DNA from: Bacteroidota bacterium | GTDB taxonomy: Bacteria; Bacteroidota; Ignavibacteria; Kapaibacteriales; UBA2268 | Assembly: GCA_021824625.1 (NCBI GenBank) | Contig: JAKAKE010000003.1 | Coordinates: 1 to 52,198, forward strand | Direction: 5' to 3' | DNA: 52,198 nt | Shown: positions 18,198 through 26,142 of the stretch, one piece after another | How positions within the stretch are numbered: position 1 is the first letter of the stretch | Layout of the letters: every line of letters begins with the position of its first letter | Translations under genes and position numbers: made by a program | The notes under the pieces: generated by a model | Database searches by the model: none | What the model saw: the letters and a program-made list of their open reading frames with translations, nothing else | Told to the model about the DNA's origin: nothing

Positions 18198-19559
18198 ATG
18201 AAAAATATACAATTCAAACCAAAGTATGAAGTTGAAGCCGGATCAGTTTTCCATGAATTAAGAAAGAATATGCTTGTTGATGGATTCGAGTTCGTTCTTG
18301 ACTTACGGAATAGCACGAATCCATATTTCACGGATGCTATCACCGGTAGAAAATTTAAGGACTTTTTTACTTGTTTTGCATCTCTGCCGCTTGGGCTGAA
18401 CCATCCGAAAGTTCTGGAAAAGGATTTTTTGGAATATCTAACCGAAGTAGCAATTAATAAGCCATCTAATTCGGATTTATATACTTCTGAAATGGCGACA
18501 TTTGTCAGGACTTTCAGAAAGATTGCCGCTCCTGCGGGATTCGAACATTATTTCTTTATTTCGGGTGGGGCTCTGGCTGTCGAGAATGCGATGAAATCTG
18601 CTTTTGACTGGAAAGTAAGGAAAAATTTCAGAAAGGGATACCGTGAAGAGAAGGGACAGCAGGTGATTCATTTCAGGCAGGCATTTCATGGGAGAAGCGG
18701 CTATACAATGTCTCTAACAAATACAGAAACAGTGAAGACAATGTATTATCCTAAGTTCAAATGGCCCAGAATAACCAATCCGAAAATTGAGTTTCCTATG
18801 GATGAGAAGAATCTCGCGAAGGTAGAAAAGCTCGAGGATATTTCCATATATGAAATAAAACAGGCATTCCTGAATAATCCCGATGACATTGCAGCTATTA
18901 TCATTGAACCTATTCAGGGTGAAGGTGGTGACAACCATTTTAGGCCTGAATTTCTAAGAAAATTGAAAGAACTTTCCATTGAGAATGATGCTCTGCTGAT
19001 TTTTGATGAAGTGCAAACCGGTGTGGGCATTACGGGTACTATGTGGGCTTATGAGCAGTTGGATGTCGTTCCTGATATTTTGGTTTTCGGCAAGAAAATG
19101 CAGATATGCGGTATCGTTGCTGGTTCGAGGATTGATGAGGTTCCGGATAATGTTTTCAGGGTGTCAAGCAGGATTAATTCAACATGGGGAGGCAGTCTTG
19201 TTGATATGGTGAGGGCTGGAAGATACCTGGAAATTATCGAGGAGGATAATCTTTTAACAAATGTTAAAACCACTGGGAAAGTACTTCAATCAAAAATATC
19301 CGAATTAGTGAATAAGCACCCGAATTATTTGTCTAATGCACGGGGTAGAGGCATGTTTTGTGCTTTCGACGTTTTGAACAGTGATTTGAGAAATAAATTT
19401 AAACAAAATTGTTTTGACGAAGGTTTACTTATTCTTGCATGCGGGGAGAGGTCAATCCGATTCAGGCCCCCGTTGAATCTGGATGCAGGGCATCTGGATG
19501 AGGGTTTTTCCATTATTGAATCTGCATTAGAACATACTTTTGCAAAGACTGATGTATGA
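18198..19559 (+). CDS. lat: L-lysine 6-transaminase
   Basis: PLP enzyme that moves the epsilon-amino group of L-lysine to 2-oxoglutarate, giving 2-aminoadipate 6-semialdehyde (which cyclises to piperideine-6-carboxylate) and glutamate. It is a class-III aminotransferase. Family-specific stretches include FFTCFASLPLGLNHPK, AINKPSNSDLYT, FHGRSGYTMSLTNT, the cofactor Asp region LLIFDEVQTGVGITG, the PLP lysine in ILVFGKKMQICG, and SSRINSTWGGSLVDMVRAG, all typical of LAT. I chose the ATG at 18198 because AAAGGGA lies just before it; an ATG seven codons earlier lacks one. The 453-residue length is normal. A suitable dehydrogenase for the semialdehyde could be the P5C-dehydrogenase-type enzyme at 44.7 kb, but nothing links them except pathway logic. 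Confidence 0.92.
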   Translation: MKNIQFKPKYEVEAGSVFHELRKNMLVDGFEFVLDLRNSTNPYFTDAITGRKFKDFFTCFASLPLGLNHPKVLEKDFLEYLTEVAINKPSNSDLYTSEMATFVRTFRKIAAPAGFEHYFFISGGALAVENAMKSAFDWKVRKNFRKGYREEKGQQVIHFRQAFHGRSGYTMSLTNTETVKTMYYPKFKWPRITNPKIEFPMDEKNLAKVEKLEDISIYEIKQAFLNNPDDIAAIIIEPIQGEGGDNHFRPEFLRKLKELSIENDALLIFDEVQTGVGITGTMWAYEQLDVVPDILVFGKKMQICGIVAGSRIDEVPDNVFRVSSRINSTWGGSLVDMVRAGRYLEIIEEDNLLTNVKTTGKVLQSKISELVNKHPNYLSNARGRGMFCAFDVLNSDLRNKFKQNCFDEGLLILACGERSIRFRPPLNLDAGHLDEGFSIIESALEHTFAKTDV

Positions 19560-19576
19560 CCAGCCTGTATTTTTTA

Positions 19577-20353
19577 CTATTTCATATATCTTTCGAGAAA
19601 CTCCTTTGTAACCGGGTCTTCTGACTTATAGAACTGCGCAGGTGTGCCATCAAATTGTACTCTTCCCTCATCAAGCATGGCGACGGTATTGGCAATTCTT
19701 AATACCGAGAACATATCGTGGGTAATAATGATTGAAGTAACATTCATTTTTTTTGTGAGTTCTGCTATAAGTTTGTCAATCTGTTCGGATGTAACCGGGT
19801 CGAGTCCGGTAGTGGGCTCATCGTATAAAATATAGGATGGATTGCCAACCAAAGCACGTGCAACACCTACCCTTTTCCTCATTCCACCTGATAAGTCTGA
19901 AGGTTTCTTATTTTTTAGTATTTGCCATTCTTTCTTAAATTCAGATGTCTCAGGCATTCCTCTTTCGGGAAGCAATCCGACAGATGAAATTACCCTGATT
20001 GCTTCTTCTTCGAGGTCCCTCATATTTCTCAAACCATGCTCATATAATCCGACAACAATATTCTCAAACACATTGTATGAATCGAACAAAGCAGAGCCTT
20101 GAAAAACAAAGCCGATTTTCTGTCTAAGCCTGAATAAATCCTCAAGTGATAACGTTTCAATTTCTTGTCCGTCAACCATGACTTTACCTTTATCAGGGGA
20201 AAGCAGTCCAACGATATGTTTTATGAGAACGCTTTTTCCACATCCGGATTTTCCGATAATACACTTCGATTCGCCGGTTGGTATAGTCAATGTTACACCA
20301 TTTAAAACCGACTTTTGCCCAAAAGATTTATGCAGGTCTATTATTTCAATCAT
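19577..20353 (-). CDS. MlaF-type ABC transporter ATPase
   Basis: ATP-binding subunit of an ABC system of the Mla/Ttg2 lipid-trafficking type (retrograde phospholipid transport or similar). Walker A is GKSGCGKSVLIKH, the signature is LSGGMRKRVGVARAL, Walker B is YILYDEPTTGLDP, and the switch His is in IIITHDMFS. The MRKRVGVARAL form of the signature and the THDMFSVLRIANTVAML segment are characteristic of the MlaF branch. The start is set at 20353 (MIEIIDLHKSFG), one base after the stop of the upstream cca gene; a longer reading would overlap cca by 79 bases and adds nothing conserved. The MlaE permease and MlaD substrate-binding partners are not in the window. Confidence 0.86.
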   Translation of the reverse strand: MIEIIDLHKSFGQKSVLNGVTLTIPTGESKCIIGKSGCGKSVLIKHIVGLLSPDKGKVMVDGQEIETLSLEDLFRLRQKIGFVFQGSALFDSYNVFENIVVGLYEHGLRNMRDLEEEAIRVISSVGLLPERGMPETSEFKKEWQILKNKKPSDLSGGMRKRVGVARALVGNPSYILYDEPTTGLDPVTSEQIDKLIAELTKKMNVTSIIITHDMFSVLRIANTVAMLDEGRVQFDGTPAQFYKSEDPVTKEFLERYMK

Positions 20354-20354
20354 A

Positions 20355-21830
20355 TCAATCCTCTTTCCTATTAAATTCCACCAACCACTCATCTTTATGC
20401 TGAAGAAAATATTCTTTAGCCGCTTCATATTCATTCGGAATTAAACCATCGAGAATTGCTTCCTCTATCGTTGATTTGATATATCCGACAGCGGGAGAAG
20501 GTTTGAGTTGGCATAGCTCCATTATTTCCTCGCCGCGAACAGGAGATTGAAACTCCCTCAACTTATCTTTCTCCTGAACATCAAAAACTTTTTTTGCAAC
20601 CTGAGCATAATTCTTCAGGTATTTTGCAGATAATACCGGGTTCTTTGTTGTAATATCAGCTTTGCATAGAACAAATAAGTCTTCGAGAACTTCACCCGCC
20701 TGAAAAGCCAAACGGCGAACTGCAGAATCAGTAACACCATCATCAACAAGAACCATAGGCCTCTGGTGGAGCCGAACCAACTTTTCAACATAAGGTAAGT
20801 GTTCCAGAGGGAGTTTCATTCTCCTGAAAATCTGTGTCATCCTCCTTGCACCAAGTTCTTCATGCCCATGGAATGACCAGCCTGTTCCCGGTACATATTT
20901 TTTTGTTACGGATTTTGCAATGTCGTGTGTCAAAGCGGCGAATCGCAGCCATGGATTATTGGTTACTTCACAGATATTGCCAAGTACTTGCAGTGAATGT
21001 AAAAAAACATCTTTATGCCCGTAAACCTTATCTTCTTCCTTTATAAATTCAATACCATTCAACCTGTGAAGTTCCGGAAAAATTATTTTCATAATTCCGG
21101 TATCGTTCAGGATTTTTAACCCGGTACCGGGATTATCTGATGATATTATTTTCATAAACTCATCGGTGATTCTTTCCTGAGATATGATATTTATCCTGTC
21201 TGCTGTTTTTGAAATACCTTTTAAAGTATCAGGATAAATGTTAAATCCAAGTTGTGATGCAAACCTTGCCGCCCTCATCATTCTCAACGGGTCGTCTGAA
21301 AAAGTTATGTCGGCATCGAGGGGAGTTCTCAGTATTTTGTCATCCAAATCTGATATACCGTTAAATTTATCAGTCAGTGAGCCGAAAGATTTTTCGTTGA
21401 CGGATGCCGCCATTGCATTGATAGTAAAATCCCTTCTTCTTAAATCATCTTCGAGTGTGCCTTCAGTAACAACAGGTTTTCTTGAATTGGGCTCGTATTC
21501 TTCTGTGCGGGTACCGACAAATTCTATTTTATGTTCACCGATAGGGACGAGAGCAGTCCTGAATTTCTGATAAATTACAGCTTTTGAATTAAATTTCCTT
21601 GCAACTGCATTTGCAAATGCAATTGAATCGCCGGCTACTGTGAAATCAAAATCAATTCTTTCTCTTTTCAGGAAGAAATCACGGACATAACCACCGACTA
21701 TATACACTTCAACACCCAACTTGTCGGCAAGCTGTCCAATTTGTTTAACGATTGGTTCAGTTATTTTAATTTTCTTTTTCTTTGTAAAAGCAGTATTTTT
21801 TTTTGTTCCTTTTTCCACTTTTATTTTCAT
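20355..21830 (-). CDS. cca: CCA tRNA nucleotidyltransferase with HD domain
   Basis: Adds or repairs the 3'-CCA end of tRNA. The N-terminal nucleotidyltransferase domain shows VYIVGGYVRDFFL and the metal-binding pair in RIDFDFTVAGD (residues about 40-65), then RRDFTINAMA, which recognises nucleotide, and DPLRMMRAARFASQLG. The C-terminal half contains an HD phosphohydrolase domain (DVFLHSLQVL, ALTHDIAKSVTK, FHGHEELGARR). A basic N-terminal extension of about 25 residues (KKKKIKI) precedes the domain. At 491 residues it fits the CCA-enzyme/HD form of this phylum rather than poly(A) polymerase, though the two cannot be separated with full certainty by eye. It is followed after one base by the MlaF-type gene and preceded by the Memo-AMMECR1 gene after 9 bases, so the three are probably one operon. 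Confidence 0.9.
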   Translation of the reverse strand: MKIKVEKGTKKNTAFTKKKKIKITEPIVKQIGQLADKLGVEVYIVGGYVRDFFLKRERIDFDFTVAGDSIAFANAVARKFNSKAVIYQKFRTALVPIGEHKIEFVGTRTEEYEPNSRKPVVTEGTLEDDLRRRDFTINAMAASVNEKSFGSLTDKFNGISDLDDKILRTPLDADITFSDDPLRMMRAARFASQLGFNIYPDTLKGISKTADRINIISQERITDEFMKIISSDNPGTGLKILNDTGIMKIIFPELHRLNGIEFIKEEDKVYGHKDVFLHSLQVLGNICEVTNNPWLRFAALTHDIAKSVTKKYVPGTGWSFHGHEELGARRMTQIFRRMKLPLEHLPYVEKLVRLHQRPMVLVDDGVTDSAVRRLAFQAGEVLEDLFVLCKADITTKNPVLSAKYLKNYAQVAKKVFDVQEKDKLREFQSPVRGEEIMELCQLKPSPAVGYIKSTIEEAILDGLIPNEYEAAKEYFLQHKDEWLVEFNRKED

Positions 21831-21839
21831 TTTCCCAAA

Positions 21840-23348
21840 CTAATCAATTATCAATGCCTGAAAGACGTATAACTCGGCTTTTGTTGATTTGTATGCATCT
21901 ATCGGCAATCGTGCCTTCCTGCAAAGATTCTCGAGAAGCTCTGTCCTGTCCCACTTTTGTTCGGGTGCTACCTGTGGCAAAAACAATGCTCCTGAATTTT
22001 CCATTCTGAGATATACACCATCTCTTCCAATCACAATTTCTTCCGGGTTGAGTATTTTCTTCATTCTCGAAAGAATAGTTACTTCATATTCAAGTTTATC
22101 GAGTTCCTTTTCGCTAACCGGGCTGAACCTCGGGTCACGGCTTGCGGCAAGCCTCCCTGCTTCAATAACGGAGTTCAATAATGATGATGTCGTGAAAGTT
22201 TGTCCCATACATCCTCGTAACATTCCGTCTTCCTTTAAGGTAACAAAAGATGCATACTCGTCATTCAACCTATCTGATATTTGCTTTTCGTTTATATCAA
22301 TAGAAGTATTGAGTACAGCAGACTTAACAGATTTCTTCGCATACTCCATGATGACTTTTTTATCATCTTCAGTCAATTCAGGAAGTATTTTTAATTGTCC
22401 GCTGTTGTCATTATATAATGCTCCGCTGAAATAGCCCACAACTCTCGATGTATCTGTAGAAGTGTATGGTGAAGTCGCTGAAGTTGCGTAAAGAAAAGAT
22501 TGTGCAGAATTTGCTCCGAGCTGTTCTGATGCCATCATTACTACTGTTATTGGTGCTCCTCCGCAGGCTTCCCACTTGTCCTGGTAGAGATTCATTGCTA
22601 TTTTGAAGTAATCGAGTTTCGAGAATGCTTTCACAAGAGGAGAATCAATTTTCTCGGCAGTTCTCTGGTCGTGAAAATGAGATAAATCCGAACTTGCAAC
22701 AAGCAGTACTTTTTTGTTCAGCTTTTTAACTGACTTCACAATTGCTTTAACCAAAGCATCAGTTGTCTCGAAATCCTGTGAACCCATAACAATCGGTACA
22801 ATAGGAACACCTGATTGAACAATCTGGAGAAAAGGAATCTGAACTTCGAGAGCATGTTCTGACCTTCCTTCTTTCCAGCTATGTCCATCCATAGAAAATT
22901 TCACGTCAGGAAAAACATTCGCTATTTCCTTAGATAGTTCAAGGTCAACTTTAGCTATACCAAGAGGGGTAACATAAGCATCACCTTTGAAAACAGATGC
23001 ACCGCGAAACGCTTTTGTGTGGCTTGGAGATATAACAATCACAGCATCATATTTTCTTCCCTTCAGTTCACGGTATGCTTTGCCTGCAACCCAGCCGCTG
23101 TAAACATATCCGGCATGGGGAACAACAAGCCCGATAATATCCCCCTTTACTTCCATTGGCTCATCTAAAGCAAGATATTCATTAATCCACTTCTTAAGAG
23201 TGTCGGCATTATCAGGATAGAAAGCCCCCGCAACTGTCGGCGGCCGGTGCGTGATTTTGTCAGTGTCGGGGCTGTCCTGGCAGAATGTGTTGGATAGTGC
23301 AACCATAAGAATAATCAATCCAAGATATTTCATAAGAATAGTTCTCAT
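21840..23348 (-). CDS. Exported Memo-AMMECR1 fusion (AmmeMemoRadiSam B+A)
   Basis: Two conserved families in one 502-residue chain. Residues about 35-310 are Memo (AmmeMemoRadiSam protein B): RPPTVAGAFYPDN, the likely metal ligands in VPHAGYVYSG and SPSHTKAF, VASSDLSHFHD, and the conserved Cys in EACGGAPITVVM. Residues about 330-502 are AMMECR1 (protein A), with the hallmark LRGCMGQT and DPRFSPVSEKELDKLEYEVTIL. In front is a hydrophobic N-terminus (LGLIILMVALSNTFC) that looks like a signal peptide, so the fusion is probably periplasmic or anchored; the FC junction is a poor lipobox. The radical SAM partner is not in this window. The start could also be the Met five codons in. The family is conserved from bacteria to humans without a settled biochemical role. 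Confidence 0.9.
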   Translation of the reverse strand: MRTILMKYLGLIILMVALSNTFCQDSPDTDKITHRPPTVAGAFYPDNADTLKKWINEYLALDEPMEVKGDIIGLVVPHAGYVYSGWVAGKAYRELKGRKYDAVIVISPSHTKAFRGASVFKGDAYVTPLGIAKVDLELSKEIANVFPDVKFSMDGHSWKEGRSEHALEVQIPFLQIVQSGVPIVPIVMGSQDFETTDALVKAIVKSVKKLNKKVLLVASSDLSHFHDQRTAEKIDSPLVKAFSKLDYFKIAMNLYQDKWEACGGAPITVVMMASEQLGANSAQSFLYATSATSPYTSTDTSRVVGYFSGALYNDNSGQLKILPELTEDDKKVIMEYAKKSVKSAVLNTSIDINEKQISDRLNDEYASFVTLKEDGMLRGCMGQTFTTSSLLNSVIEAGRLAASRDPRFSPVSEKELDKLEYEVTILSRMKKILNPEEIVIGRDGVYLRMENSGALFLPQVAPEQKWDRTELLENLCRKARLPIDAYKSTKAELYVFQALIID

Positions 23349-23421
23349 TTCTAAATTGAAACGGTATAAAAAATCATATTAAATTAATAAGATTTGGGAT
23401 AAAATCAATAGGATATTTATA

Positions 23422-23805
23422 TTATTTCAAAACCAATTCAATTGCTTTTAAGAAATTTTTGGTTTGTTCAAGGTAGCTTTGTAAGTCTATATTCTCGACT
23501 TCAGCGTAATCGTCATAGTCCTGTTCCATACGTTGATTAAAAATCTTTCCGTAGAATTTACCCAATTCATTTGGTATAATACCGGTATTTATAAAATGTT
23601 CATTAAATAAACTTTTTACACCTTTATGAGTCTTGGCATTTTTATCAATTGATAACAAAGCAGCTAATACTGCATAAAAGCAAGAATAATACATCCTGTT
23701 TAAGGCACTTCCTTTACGGTTTTCTTTAACTAAGAGTTCAGCATCCCCATAAGTATTCCAGGATTTTTCTAATCTGTATTTGATGAGTTCGGAAATATGT
23801 TTCAT
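23422..23805 (-). CDS. HEPN-domain protein, partner of the MNT protein
   Basis: A 127-residue all-helical HEPN protein of the UPF0332-like group: SALNRMYYSCFYAVLAALL and KTHKGVKSLFNEHFINTG are the family's typical blocks, then an acidic YDDYAEVENID segment. HEPN proteins paired with minimal nucleotidyltransferases are often RNase toxins. The usual R-x4-6-H catalytic motif is not obvious here; the only nearby His is in KTHKG. So it may be a non-nucleolytic variant or use other residues. It starts two bases after the MNT gene stop and should be translated with it. Confidence 0.85.
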   Translation of the reverse strand: MKHISELIKYRLEKSWNTYGDAELLVKENRKGSALNRMYYSCFYAVLAALLSIDKNAKTHKGVKSLFNEHFINTGIIPNELGKFYGKIFNQRMEQDYDDYAEVENIDLQSYLEQTKNFLKAIELVLK

Positions 23806-23807
23806 TT

Positions 23808-24161
23808 CTACAAAACCACTCTGTCATTTTCAACATTTTTATAAAACGGAGTTAAATGCATTAATTCATCATTTCTCCAGAAATCTTTATTTCTTATTAT
23901 CGAATTAAAAACAATTCTTCTTTCCAATTCTATGTCGAACAATTCATCAATAACTTTTTCCTGTCTTTTCCAATCCACTTTTCCATCGAGAAGAATGAGT
24001 AAATCCCAGTCTGAGTTCCGTTTGTGTGTACCTCTTGCTCTCGAACCAAACAGGTAAACCTCTGAATCCGGCTCAATTCTTGTAATCAGTTGCCTGATTT
24101 CATTCCTGATTGCCTCATCCTTACTGATTTTATTAGTACTATTTCTTTTTGATTTACCCAT
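23808..24161 (-). CDS. MNT-type minimal nucleotidyltransferase
   Basis: A 117-residue nucleotidyltransferase of the DNA polymerase beta fold. The catalytic motif GS-x10-D-x-D is exact: LFGSRARGTHKRNSDWDLLI at residues about 37-56. In known MNT-HEPN systems this protein attaches AMP to a tyrosine of the HEPN toxin and so neutralises it; that role is inferred from the family. First gene of a two-gene operon with HEPN. A basic 15-residue N-terminal extension (KSKRNSTNKIS) is present. Located between the Memo-AMMECR1 fusion and the transketolase C-subunit, with no mobile element next to it. Confidence 0.9.
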   Translation of the reverse strand: MGKSKRNSTNKISKDEAIRNEIRQLITRIEPDSEVYLFGSRARGTHKRNSDWDLLILLDGKVDWKRQEKVIDELFDIELERRIVFNSIIRNKDFWRNDELMHLTPFYKNVENDRVVL

Positions 24162-24257
24162 ATATGATTTGTACGAATCAAGGTTCCTAATATTTTCAAA
24201 TAAATTTCAAATTATATATTTTAAATTCATTTAAAATTCAAAATTCAAAATTTAAAA

Positions 24258-25265
24258 TTATTCCTTGTAGTCCTCAACATCCTTTACTTGCCTGAGACCA
24301 ACGAATCCTTTGTCCCTGCGTTCAATTACTTTCAAAGCAGAAGCATAAATCTCTTTCCAGGTCAAGCCGAATTTTACCATTAATTCTTCGGGTTCACCGC
24401 TGCAGCCGAATTTATCTCGTACTCCGACAATTTCCATTGGGACAGGGTAGTTCTTTACTACAACCTCGGCAACAGCACCACCCAAACCGCCGTGAACCTG
24501 ATGTTCTTCTGCAGTAACTATACAACCGCAATCCCTTGCAGCATTAACCAAGGTTTCAACGTCAATAGGTTTGATTGTGGAATTATTAATAACACGTGCA
24601 TTGATTCCTTTTTTATTAAGTTCCTCAGCGGCGAGTAGGGCTTCCCAGACCATAAGTCCGCAGGCAACTATTGCAACATCTTTACCCTCTCTCAATACAT
24701 TTGCTTTGCCGATTTCGAATGGAGTTTCATCTGTTGTGAACATCGGAACAGCAGACCTGCCGAACCTAATGAAGCATGGACCGAATTTTTCACCGATTGC
24801 AATTGTCGCTTTTTTTGCTTCGAGGTAATCGCATGGCACAACGAGTGTCATATTTGGAAGAGTACGTATAAATGACACTTCTTCCAAAGATTGGTGGGTA
24901 GCCCCATCGGGACCAACAGTAATACCCGAATGTCCCCCTCCGATTTTAACATTTACGTTGTTATATGCAACAGACACTCTGAGCTGGTCAGCATTACGAA
25001 AAGCCGAGAATGCACTGTAGCTGGAAAAGAATGCAATTTTCCCGGACAAGGCAAATCCTGCGGCAATTGTTGTTGCGTTCTGTTCGGCAACACCTATAGA
25101 GAAAAATCTTTCAGGAAACTTTTCCTGGAAATAGGAAGTCATCACAGAGCCTGTGATGTCTCCACCAAGAACAATAACATTATCATATTTTTCACCAAGC
25201 ACAACAAGCCCTTCGCCAAATCCGTGGCGAGTAGGCTTTTTTCCGAGTAGTTTTATTTCGCTCAT
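24258..25265 (-). CDS. Transketolase, C-terminal subunit
   Basis: Second half of a split transketolase: pyrimidine-binding domain (residues about 10-170) plus C-terminal domain. Visible are GKKPTRHGFGEGLVVLGE, the thiamine-activating Glu in GVAEQNATTIAAGFAL, GGHSGITVGPDGATHQSLEE, and the NSTIKPIDVETLV and EEHQVHGGLGGAVAEVV segments. Works with the N-terminal subunit (26143-27021) to interconvert pentose-phosphate sugars. The open frame extends upstream to 25415, but that extension only translates the structured repeat at 25.3-25.4 kb. I set the start at 25265 (MSEIKLLGKKPT), giving 335 residues, as expected. A secreted-protein gene and the repeat now separate the two halves, which are normally adjacent. 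Confidence 0.92.
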   Translation of the reverse strand: MSEIKLLGKKPTRHGFGEGLVVLGEKYDNVIVLGGDITGSVMTSYFQEKFPERFFSIGVAEQNATTIAAGFALSGKIAFFSSYSAFSAFRNADQLRVSVAYNNVNVKIGGGHSGITVGPDGATHQSLEEVSFIRTLPNMTLVVPCDYLEAKKATIAIGEKFGPCFIRFGRSAVPMFTTDETPFEIGKANVLREGKDVAIVACGLMVWEALLAAEELNKKGINARVINNSTIKPIDVETLVNAARDCGCIVTAEEHQVHGGLGGAVAEVVVKNYPVPMEIVGVRDKFGCSGEPEELMVKFGLTWKEIYASALKVIERRDKGFVGLRQVKDVEDYKE

Positions 25266-25296
25266 AAATAATAAAGTCAATAAAAAATAAATAATT

Positions 25297-25439
25297 TGAA
25301 TAGCCACGACTTTTAAGTCGTGGTGATGGTTCATTCTCACAAATAGGGATTGAACTCTGTAGAGACAGGTCTGAGACCTGTCTCTAGGTCGGAAATCTAT
25401 GGCTATAAAACCCAACTATCTAAAGATAGTGGCTATTCA
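25297..25439. repeat. Structured multi-hairpin repeat element
   Basis: Outer inverted repeat of 11 bp: TGAATAGCCAC (25297-25307) with GTGGCTATTCA (25429-25439). Inside are three further perfect hairpins: CCACGACTT/AAGTCGTGG (25304-25323), AGAGACAGGTCT/AGACCTGTCTCT with a 1-base centre (25361-25385), and ACTATCT/AGATAGT (25415-25430). The first and third overlap the outer arms, so alternative folds exist. This resembles a REP or MITE-like element; no transposase gene is nearby. It lies between the transketolase C-subunit and a secreted-protein gene. Confidence 0.75.
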
Positions 25440-25477
25440 TAATAAAAAAAGAACGTTCCTAATTAAAAAATTACTAT

Positions 25478-26122
25478 TTATTTCTTTTCTAATTCAATCT
25501 TTTTCTTCGATTCATCAACTAATTTATTCAAGTCAAAATATTTGACAAATTCTTCAAATTTAGGAAGAGATTTTTCCCAATTCATAATTTCAAACTGTAA
25601 TACAAATCTATAACAATACAGGAAACTTATTGTACCGCTGTTTGTTTTTTCGTGCCACAAATTGTAACCTTCACCACATGGCAGAGTAAATTCAACTGTG
25701 GATTTTCCAAATTCATTTGGGATAGTAATGTAATCCCGTAGTTCATTAGAGGAAATGTTATCATAAGAGCCATAGTCTGTCAGCGTAATTGTCAAGATAG
25801 TCCTTTTCGATAATTGGTATTCAACAGAACCGGATGTGATTTGATTCAATTTCCCATTTCTTCTACCTGTAGATGGTGGAGAGACTTCTGAATTTAAAAC
25901 CGAATCAGGAAAAAAATTCAACAATTCTTCTACTTTGAATGGATATATTGTTTGAATATTGATTGAACATTTTGACTTTTGTATTTTATTTTTATTCTTT
26001 TTCGACTTTTTTGTTAATGAAATTTTCTTATCTTTTTGTATAATTGTTGAAGAATAAGAATTAGTTGTTTCCGAAATAAACAGCGAATAAATCAGGAATA
26101 AAATAAAAACTTTCAATTTCAT
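25478..26122 (-). CDS. Small secreted protein of unknown function
   Basis: 214 residues with a signal peptide (KVFILFLIYSLFISETTNS), then a lysine-rich stretch (SLTKKSKKNKNKIQKSK) and a globular domain of about 130 residues with LLNFFPDSVLNSEVSPPSTGRR, VEYQLSKRTILTITLTDYG and a C-terminal helix. I do not recognise a family, though the arrangement recalls small periplasmic proteins of Bacteroidota. The start at 26122 is favoured over 26146 because AAGGA sits 7 bases before it and the signal peptide then starts cleanly (MKLKVFILF). It begins 20 bases after the stop of the transketolase N-subunit, so it is probably co-transcribed; its insertion between the two halves of one enzyme is unusual. 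Confidence 0.7.
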   Translation of the reverse strand: MKLKVFILFLIYSLFISETTNSYSSTIIQKDKKISLTKKSKKNKNKIQKSKCSINIQTIYPFKVEELLNFFPDSVLNSEVSPPSTGRRNGKLNQITSGSVEYQLSKRTILTITLTDYGSYDNISSNELRDYITIPNEFGKSTVEFTLPCGEGYNLWHEKTNSGTISFLYCYRFVLQFEIMNWEKSLPKFEEFVKYFDLNKLVDESKKKIELEKK

Positions 26123-26142
26123 TTGTACATCCTTAACAATAT

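Noticed and set aside
20354-20434. N-terminal extension of the MlaF-like ATPase
   Set aside because: It overlaps the end of cca in another frame and has no conserved content; MIEIIDLHKSFG is the family start.
21840-23348. Lipobox at the end of the Memo-AMMECR1 signal peptide
   Set aside because: The Cys is preceded by N-T-F, not a standard lipobox; signal peptidase I cleavage is more likely.
25266-25415. N-terminal extension of the transketolase C-subunit
   Set aside because: It only translates the structured repeat and the gap; the conserved start is MSEIKLLGKKPT at 25265.
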